Origin: Synechococcus sp. AG-683-C23
GTDB taxonomy: Bacteria > Cyanobacteriota > Cyanobacteriia > PCC-6307 > Cyanobiaceae
DNA: 64,000 nucleotides
Direction of reading: 5' to 3'
Assembly (NCBI GenBank): GCA_003208835.1
Contig: QCVD01000001.1
Span: 1-64,000, forward strand
Below the pieces are notes generated by a model. That model ran no database searches. It had not been told where the DNA came from and saw nothing but the letters and a program-made list of their open reading frames with translations. Position numbers and translations under genes: made by a program. This document shows, piece after piece, positions 58,324 to 64,000 of the stretch (positions are counted from its first letter, which is position 1; each line of letters opens with the position of its first letter).

Positions 58324-58713
58324 TTAGGCCACCAAACTCTGATCCAACTCAGCAATGGCCTCAAATTCCGGATCCTTATGCAGCAACGTTGCCCGGCTCA
58401 AGAGAGCCGTCGCGGCGATCCAGGCATCAGCAACGGAAAGCGGATGGGTCGACTTAATCCGAGAGGCCTCCAGTAGCAAGGGTTCTGTCTGGTCAACCCA
58501 TTGGATTGGCAGAGATTGCAACTGTTCATAAGCAAGACGCCCACTCCTCTCCTCCTCGTCTTTCCAAACCCGGCAAAGCACCTCCATGCGCGTAATAAAA
58601 CAGGCGAGACAGGGATCCGGCCCTTCCCGCAACATGGCGACGCGCTCGGCACCGGGCTCGTCGTCTCGCAACGTCAGGATTGCTGAGGTATCGAGGCAAA
58701 AAGCGGGCATCAC
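58324..58713 (-). CDS. vapC: PIN-domain toxin (VapC family)
   Basis: 129 residues with the four acidic positions of a PIN ribonuclease in place: CLDTSAILTL (first Asp), ITRMEVLCRVW (Glu), HPLSVADAWIAATALL (Asp) and HKDPEFEAI (last Asp). Preceded by and overlapping the AbrB/MazE-like antitoxin gene. A partial, 34-base-shorter duplicate lies at 56183-56469, so this copy is the parent. Confidence 0.88.
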   Translation of the reverse strand: MMPAFCLDTSAILTLRDDEPGAERVAMLREGPDPCLACFITRMEVLCRVWKDEEERSGRLAYEQLQSLPIQWVDQTEPLLLEASRIKSTHPLSVADAWIAATALLSRATLLHKDPEFEAIAELDQSLVA

Positions 58714-58949
58714 AGTTCAGCGTTTCGATCGAGCTCCCGATCCGTCAAGAGCCTCGCTGTTGCTCCACCACGACGGCCCTGACCGCGAAAGGCCTGCACG
58801 GGAGATGCCACCACAGGCACCACTCGAATCGAACCGTCATCGTCCACAAACCACTCCAAACGTTGAGACGGTCCCAAGGCAAAGCGCTCGCGAATCGCAG
58901 CCGGGATCACGGTATGGCCACGCGAGGTAATCGTGCTTCTCAAAGCCAA
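58710..58949 (-). CDS. AbrB/MazE-type antitoxin
   Basis: 79 residues: MALRSTITSRGHTVIPAAIR followed by ERFALGPSQRLEWFVDD is a swapped-hairpin AbrB/SpoVT DNA-binding domain. The basic Gly/Arg-rich middle (GQGRRGGATARLL) and acidic end would contact the toxin. Its stop overlaps the start of the PIN toxin by four bases. Confidence 0.87.
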   Translation of the reverse strand: MALRSTITSRGHTVIPAAIRERFALGPSQRLEWFVDDDGSIRVVPVVASPVQAFRGQGRRGGATARLLTDRELDRNAEL

Positions 58950-59049
58950 ACCAGTGAATTACTAAAAATATGATGTTTGTAATTCGCTAACCCAGGTTCG
59001 AGCCAACCTGATGGCTGCAAGCCAAAGGACCGAACCCTGAAGCCAAGAG

Positions 59050-59823
59050 CTACCAAGCCCGATAGATCAAGCGACCCAGCAGCTCACGCAAGGCGCGGGA
59101 ACTGCCATCGAGGGCTGCAGCAGATGGAAACCACTGGGTGGGATCACGCCAAAGAGGGCCAGCCCAAGCCCCACGGGCCTGAAAATCAACCGGGAACGGT
59201 TCCACCTCAAACCCCTGCAGCTCAAACAGGCGTTGAGCACGGCGCATATGAAACGCACTGGTAACCAGCAAAATCCTGGCGGGCGGCTCCGATGCAGTCT
59301 TGAGCGCTTCCAGCAAACGACGAATCGCAACCGCTTCTTCTGCTGTGTTCACAACAGTGGGGGTGCTGGCCATGACACCAGCGGGGATTCCGAGCCGTTG
59401 CGCCTCCGTTAGGTAGCGCTGCCCCTCAGGAAGCTGGCCGGGCCGAAAAGGACTCGTTCCACCGGTAAACAACAAACGCGGGGCTTTACCGGCTCGAAAG
59501 AGATCCAGGCCCGCCAGAAAGCGATCGGGGTCATGCCACTCGCTCACCCTTGCCGCACCGGGGGCTGGATGGCGACCGCCACTGAGCACAACGATCGCCT
59601 TGGCGGAAGGAGCTGCAGCCGCGGTTGAGCGTTGCCAAGGCGCTTCCAGCAAGCGCCACAGGGTTTGGCTCACCAGACCCAGGGAGCAAACCCAGAGCAG
59701 CACAACGGCGGTGATCACGGGCCAACGCCAACGGCCGATCAACCCCACAAGCAAAAGGATCAACGAGAAGCCAAGGGGCAAGAAGGCCAGGGGAAGAAGC
59801 TTGCTAAGCAGGTACAACATCAC
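59050..59823 (-). CDS. DUF218/YdcF-ElyC family membrane protein
   Basis: 257 residues: two N-terminal membrane spans (about 6-28 and 33-55), then a DUF218 domain in the periplasm (AIVVLSGGRHPAPG at about 75, LLFTGGTSPFRPG at about 115, VNTAEEAVAIRRLL and LLVTSAFHMRRAQRLFELQG). ElyC-type members act in envelope maintenance through lipid carrier use; the exact role in cyanobacteria is unknown. The last part of this gene has a partial copy at about 57325-57390. Confidence 0.88.
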   Translation of the reverse strand: MMLYLLSKLLPLAFLPLGFSLILLLVGLIGRWRWPVITAVVLLWVCSLGLVSQTLWRLLEAPWQRSTAAAAPSAKAIVVLSGGRHPAPGAARVSEWHDPDRFLAGLDLFRAGKAPRLLFTGGTSPFRPGQLPEGQRYLTEAQRLGIPAGVMASTPTVVNTAEEAVAIRRLLEALKTASEPPARILLVTSAFHMRRAQRLFELQGFEVEPFPVDFQARGAWAGPLWRDPTQWFPSAAALDGSSRALRELLGRLIYRAW

Positions 59824-60025
59824 GGAGATGACGCCAAAGCCAGTCTCTCACTGGCTGCACTTGGAACAGACAGACAGCAGGCAACGCATGGGACATGGCC
59901 AGATCCACGGAGCATGGAAAGAACTTCTGATTAATGGACAAGGCCCTTCAGGCTGAAAGTGCCCTGAAGAGATGACAACTCAATCCGCCTAATAACTCAA
60001 ACAACTGGATAGGCTCGCCATCTAT

Positions 60026-60751
60026 TTGGTGGTGCTCGTGGATCTTCTGCTGCTCTCCGATCTAGCCCAGCGCAGTGAAGAGCTGCTGAACAGCGCCCTC
60101 GCCAATCCAGGTCCGCTCACCCTGGCGTTGGTGTTTGGCGGAGGAGCCTTAACAAGCCTTGGCCCCTGCTCTCTGTCACTACTACCCGTCACCCTGGCCT
60201 ATTTAGCGGGTTTCGAAGATGGCAGACCGCCTTGGCAACGCAGTTTGGCCTTCTGTGGGGGAATTGTTGGAGCCCTGGTCATCCTTGGCAGCCTCAGTGG
60301 TCTGGTCGGTCGGATCTACGGGCAGGTGCCTGCTCTGATCCCAAGCCTGGTGGCAGTCCTAGCGATCGTGATGGGGCTGAATCTGTTGGGGGTGCTGCGC
60401 ATCCCCTTACCAGCAGGACCAGATCCAGAGCATTGGCGCAGCAAAGTGCCGACTCCGCTTGCACCTGTGGCCGCAGGCCTGGCCTTTGGGGTGGCAGCCT
60501 CGCCTTGCACCACACCAGTGCTGGCTGTGTTGCTGGGCTGGATCGCCCAAAGCGGACGCCCGCTTGTGGGAATGGCACTTCTAACAAGCTTCGGAATCGG
60601 TCAAGTGGTGCCTCTTCTGATCGCAGGAACCTTCGCGGCCGCAGTCCCCAAACTCCTCGCTTTGCGATCGGTGGGTCGCTGGGTACCACCAATTAGTGGT
60701 GTTGTTTTGTTGTCAACAGGATTGCTGACCTTGATCGCTCGCTGGATCTGA
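60026..60751 (+). CDS. ccdA: CcdA-like thiol-disulfide carrier
   Basis: 241 residues with six membrane spans. The paired redox cysteines are in LTSLGPCSLSLLPVTLAYLA near 48 and FGVAASPCTTPVLAVLLGWI near 160, both with the Pro that marks the CcdA/DsbD core. It moves reducing power across the thylakoid membrane for cytochrome c and other lumenal thiol proteins; PsbV maturation is a plausible client. GTG or ATG choice at the start is uncertain. The usual next gene for the Ccs1/ResB partner is not in this window. Confidence 0.9.
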   Translation: MVVLVDLLLLSDLAQRSEELLNSALANPGPLTLALVFGGGALTSLGPCSLSLLPVTLAYLAGFEDGRPPWQRSLAFCGGIVGALVILGSLSGLVGRIYGQVPALIPSLVAVLAIVMGLNLLGVLRIPLPAGPDPEHWRSKVPTPLAPVAAGLAFGVAASPCTTPVLAVLLGWIAQSGRPLVGMALLTSFGIGQVVPLLIAGTFAAAVPKLLALRSVGRWVPPISGVVLLSTGLLTLIARWI

Positions 60752-61096
60752 AGTGGGGCAGACGGCCGCTTGCGACGCTCAGAATCGACAGTTGAGTTCC
60801 TGCAAAAGCTTAAGATCGTCGTTGTACTAGACAACTAACGCGTGGAAATTATCATTAAGCCCATCGCCCATGCTGCTTACACTGACAAAATAGGTGACTA
60901 CAAGATCTTTATTAGTACTATCGATTCCGTCGCAAGGATCCGCACCTGGTATCGAATAAACACGACTAGCTCTTAAAGCCTATTTGAACCCATAGACGAC
61001 AAAAGCAATCGTGATATCAACCCATTGGAGACCAAACCAAGCAAAACAATTCCATCAAGTCTTATCAAAGCTAAATATCAAAGGAGAATATTTTTG
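60752..61096. other. intergenic stretch between ccdA and the polysaccharide locus
   Basis: 345 bases, AT-richer towards 61000-61090. The two flanking genes converge here. I see no gene, RNA or clear T-tract terminator; it marks the change from core genes to the surface-polysaccharide region. Confidence 0.5.
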
Positions 61097-63022
61097 TTAG
61101 ATGTTTTTAGTACAACTTTCCCACTCGGGAACAAGTTCTGACAATATATTAAGCGTTTTTATTTGGTCATAAAGTACTAAAGCTTTTTCAAGCTCATCTA
61201 ACCGCGGCCAAAGGTTTTCAGGAGGAATTGAATGCTCAGTCGCTCGATAAATCAAAGGATGTTTCGTGGACTGAGATTCAGCTTCGATTAATAGCTCCTC
61301 AAATAACTTCTCCCCGGGCCTAAGACCAGTACAAACAATTTCAATATCACCATTAGGACTACAAGCATCTCGCAAGGAAAGTCCGCTGAGGCGCACCATC
61401 TGTTCGGCGAGGTCCTTGATGCGAACCGGTTCGCCCATATCGAGCAGAAACAGGTCACCGGCCCCAGCAAGGGTGGCGGCCTGGAGTACCAGTTGGGCTG
61501 CCTCTGGGATCGTCATGAAATACCGGATCATCTCAGGGTGGGTCAGGGTGATCGGTCCACCAGCAGCAATCTGTTTGCGGAAAAGGGGCACCACGGATCC
61601 CGAGGAGCCCAGCACATTTCCGAAGCGCACCATCGCAAAACGTGTGCAGGGCTCACCAACACGATCAGCGCTCTGCAACGCCTCAAGAGCTGAAGCCTGA
61701 ACCACCAGCTCGGCCAGACGCTTGCTAGCGCCCATCACATTGGTGGGGCGCACGGCCTTGTCGGAGGAGATCAGCACCAATTCGCTGACGCCCGCAGCAA
61801 TGGCGGCCTTACAGACAACCCGAGTTGAACCCACATTGTTGGAGAGGCCCGCCAGCGGATTCGCTTCCACCAGAGGCACGTGCTTATAGGCAGCGGAGTG
61901 AAACACGGTCTGTACGCCATAGCCTGCAAACAAGCGCTGCACAAGAGCTGGATCGGTAGCGCTTCCCAGCACAGGCAGCAACTTGACCGAAGCAGGCACC
62001 TGCTGGCGCAGCTCCTGTTCCAGGGCATAGAGCGAGGGTTCGCTGCGCTCGAGCAGGATCAACGTCCTGGGGAACAGCTGCAGGATTTGTCGGCAAAGCT
62101 CCGAACCAATCGAACCACCGGCGCCAGTGACGCACACCACCGCATCGCGCAGGCCAGGGCCGAGCAGCTCAGGAACAGGCGGCACAGGATCACGACCGAG
62201 CAGGTCTTCAATGGCGACGGGGCGGAGCGCATCGATGCGTGCCCGGCCGGATGTGAGATCATCGACCGAGGGGATCTGCAAAACCGGGATTGCCTGGCGT
62301 TGCAATTCGGCCACGATGCGACGGCGTTCGCTGCGGGGCAGCGAGGGTATCGCTAACAACACCTGATCAAGCTGGTCCTGAATCTCACTCAGTACCTGGG
62401 GATTCTGGATCGGAATATCATTAATCGTGCGCTGCCATAGAGACGGCGCATCATCGAGAAAGGTGACGATCTGATGGTTGCCTGCTAGACGCAGTGCAGC
62501 GGCGAGCTGGACACCGGCCTCACCGGCGCCATATATGGCGACACATACCGTCTGCTTGTGCGCAACTGAACGAAGCGAGAGGAGCAAATCACGCAGTGCA
62601 AAGCGCACCGATCCGGTGAAGCCGGTAAGCAACAACCAGAGCAGGATCCAGCTGCTGCGAGGCGGCATCGGCAGGCGCAGCATTACGCCGGTGGCGGCTA
62701 ATAGCAGTACAAACAGTCCATTCCGGCCGGCAAGGCGGTAGAGAGAACGACTGCCGACGTAACGCGTCAAACCTTTGTATTGCCCTGTGAAGGCATAGAG
62801 CGGGAGGCCGAGTAGTAAAACCGCTGGCAACAACCACAGACTGGCAGCTTGAAAATTTGGATGAAGCGGATGGGCTAGCCGCAACCAAAAACTGAGCCAC
62901 ACCGCCAAAGGCAGCAAGAGGGCGTCTATGCCGATCATCAGCAGCCTGCGGACTCGAGGGGGAAAGCTGAAAACTTGTTCGGCAACTCCTATGGACCAAT
63001 AACGATATTTCTTAAATTTCAT
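61097..63022 (-). CDS. CapD/FlaA1-type nucleotide-sugar 4,6-dehydratase
   Basis: 641 residues: four membrane spans near the N-terminus (about 25-50, 58-78, 95-118, 120-140), a Rossmann-like CoA-binding-type domain (VAIYGAGEAGVQLAAAL at about 160), and the catalytic SDR domain with GxxGxxG in VCVTGAGGSIGSELCRQI at about 297 and the active site around LVLISSDKAVRPTNVMGASK (SDK in place of the usual S-x-Y-x-x-x-K pattern is typical of this group). Such enzymes dehydrate UDP-GlcNAc-type sugars for O-antigen or capsule. Adjacent transferase gene supports that role. Confidence 0.93.
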   Translation of the reverse strand: MKFKKYRYWSIGVAEQVFSFPPRVRRLLMIGIDALLLPLAVWLSFWLRLAHPLHPNFQAASLWLLPAVLLLGLPLYAFTGQYKGLTRYVGSRSLYRLAGRNGLFVLLLAATGVMLRLPMPPRSSWILLWLLLTGFTGSVRFALRDLLLSLRSVAHKQTVCVAIYGAGEAGVQLAAALRLAGNHQIVTFLDDAPSLWQRTINDIPIQNPQVLSEIQDQLDQVLLAIPSLPRSERRRIVAELQRQAIPVLQIPSVDDLTSGRARIDALRPVAIEDLLGRDPVPPVPELLGPGLRDAVVCVTGAGGSIGSELCRQILQLFPRTLILLERSEPSLYALEQELRQQVPASVKLLPVLGSATDPALVQRLFAGYGVQTVFHSAAYKHVPLVEANPLAGLSNNVGSTRVVCKAAIAAGVSELVLISSDKAVRPTNVMGASKRLAELVVQASALEALQSADRVGEPCTRFAMVRFGNVLGSSGSVVPLFRKQIAAGGPITLTHPEMIRYFMTIPEAAQLVLQAATLAGAGDLFLLDMGEPVRIKDLAEQMVRLSGLSLRDACSPNGDIEIVCTGLRPGEKLFEELLIEAESQSTKHPLIYRATEHSIPPENLWPRLDELEKALVLYDQIKTLNILSELVPEWESCTKNI

Positions 63023-63996
63023 TTACTGGATAACTCCACAAAGGGAACCGCAACTCGCTGATCTAACCAGAAGCCAATGAACACTTCAAGAACAGCAAGA
63101 GAGATCACCCAAGGCAAGCCACCCAAGAGAAGAGCAATCGAAAGCACGGCTGTGGCAAAGATGTAGAGACTTGAGACACGGGCATGAGACCAGCCGGCCT
63201 GATGCAGGCGCTGAAAGAGGTGTAGACGATGAGCCTCAAAAACACATTGACCAGTAAAAAATCGACGTAGGACACACAAACAAGCGTCACCCAAAAGTGG
63301 AGCGGCAACCAACAACAAAGCAAGCGAATCAGACCAAGTGGTCGCCTGGAGAACAAGCAAAGCAAACACAGCACCGAGAAAAGTGCTTCCTACATCTCCC
63401 ATAAAAATTTTTGCAGGACTCCAATTCCAGACAAGAAAACCGAACAAAGCACCTACCAAGGACCAGACAGGCAAGGAGATGGTGAGAAAATGTGAAGCAG
63501 AAATGATCGCTGTAACCATACAACTGGCCACCAAGCCATCGAGACCATCCGTAAAATTAATGAAATTAATAACAGCGGTCACGGCAACTATCAATAACAA
63601 ACAAAGTGGCAATTGATAAAGGGACGTGGTAAACAACGGGCTTACCAGGATCACAACCAGGGCTGTGACGATCTGGGCTGCGTAGCGCCAACTTGCGGGG
63701 AGATTATAAAAATCATCGAGAAAGCCAACAAGCGCAAGAGGCAACGCAATCAAAGGGGCAAGAATTAATGCAGGCGCCACAGAGGCCGAGCCGATTATGC
63801 CAATCGAAGCAAGAGCACTAACAGTGGAAGCGACCAACACAAACGAGACTCCACCTCCACGGGGTGTGGGCTGGCAGTGAGAACTACGTGCATTGGGCAG
63901 ATCCAACAGGCGGCCTCTAAGAAAAGGAATCATGACCCAAAGAAGCAGCCAATTAGTGCATGCCGAAAGAATAAAAAGCAAAAGAGCCAAAATCAA
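63019..63996 (-). CDS. MraY/WecA-family glycosyl-1-phosphate transferase
   Basis: 325 residues, about ten membrane spans. Signature blocks are LPNARSSHCQPTPRGGGVSF, FLDDFYNLPASWRYAAQIVT and INFTDGLDGLVASCMVTAII, which contain the metal-binding Asp and substrate sites. WecA-type enzymes put the first sugar phosphate on undecaprenyl phosphate; substrate here unknown. The ATG at 63996 is only four bases from the window edge, so a longer start upstream cannot be excluded. The stop overlaps the dehydratase start by four bases. Confidence 0.9.
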   Translation of the reverse strand: MILALLLFILSACTNWLLLWVMIPFLRGRLLDLPNARSSHCQPTPRGGGVSFVLVASTVSALASIGIIGSASVAPALILAPLIALPLALVGFLDDFYNLPASWRYAAQIVTALVVILVSPLFTTSLYQLPLCLLLIVAVTAVINFINFTDGLDGLVASCMVTAIISASHFLTISLPVWSLVGALFGFLVWNWSPAKIFMGDVGSTFLGAVFALLVLQATTWSDSLALLLVAAPLLGDACLCVLRRFFTGQCVFEAHRLHLFQRLHQAGWSHARVSSLYIFATAVLSIALLLGGLPWVISLAVLEVFIGFWLDQRVAVPFVELSSK

Positions 63997-64000
63997 GAAA

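Overview
The window reads as a chromosomal segment of a marine picocyanobacterium, most likely a Synechococcus (subcluster 5.1-like). Indicators are psbV, a complete phycobilisome core cluster (apcE, apcA, apcB, apcC), the split cyanobacterial ATP synthase operons including atp1 and the duplicated b/b' subunits, ftrV, PSRP-3/Ycf65, petF-type ferredoxins, a cyanobacterial RNA polymerase omega subunit and many short cyanobacteria-only DUF families (DUF3288, DUF2811, DUF1818, DUF3326). Genes are tightly packed and moderately GC-rich except where noted. The species call is inference from gene content; no database search was run.

Layout. 0-2 kb: a DUF3288 gene and a sparse stretch with very small ORFs, including two tandem Nif11-like leader-type proteins. 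2-9.8 kb: nagB-like, SpoIID-like, rnz, psbV, petF, prmA, serA. 9.8-20.4 kb: conserved core genes (S4-domain protein, tRNA-Val, murD, EVE protein, rpoZ, Hsp70-like, ftrV, pyrR, gpmI, secG). 20.4-23.9 kb: an AT-richer island with three P-loop sulfotransferase-like genes (one broken) lying between secG and groL. 24-28.3 kb: groL-groS on the minus strand and atpD-atpC on the plus strand. 28.3-39.8 kb: PSRP-3, a HAD phosphatase, pepP, a CNNM protein, two or three small unknown genes, a DUF697 GTPase, nadD-nadE, a YchJ-like gene, DUF3326, a second ferredoxin and a TIGR02466-type oxygenase. 39.8-45.5 kb: ATP synthase operon atp1-atpB-atpE-atpG(b')-atpF-atpH-atpA-atpC(gamma), on the minus strand. 45.5-51.4 kb: a methyltransferase and the allophycocyanin core genes. 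51.4-54.5 kb: tlyA, small proteins, an ftsW/rodA family gene. 54.5-59 kb: a dense toxin-antitoxin patch of intact and broken HEPN/MNT, VapBC, MazF-like and AbrB/PIN modules with chimeric joins. 59-64 kb: DUF218 protein, ccdA, then the start of a surface-polysaccharide locus (CapD/FlaA1-type dehydratase and an MraY/WecA-type transferase).

The photosynthetic and energy genes work together: ApcE/A/B/C build the phycobilisome core that feeds photosystem II, whose oxygen-evolving side contains PsbV; ferredoxin carries electrons from photosystem I, and FtrV belongs to ferredoxin-thioredoxin reductase; the two atp clusters supply all nine CF1Fo subunit types. The accessory material is concentrated in two places, the sulfotransferase-like island and the toxin-antitoxin patch. 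Both show decay visible in the sequence: a 7-bp tandem duplication with a compensating deletion, an in-frame stop, a 34-bp deletion in a duplicated PIN gene, and a PIN remnant joined to a copy of the 3' end of the nearby DUF218 gene.
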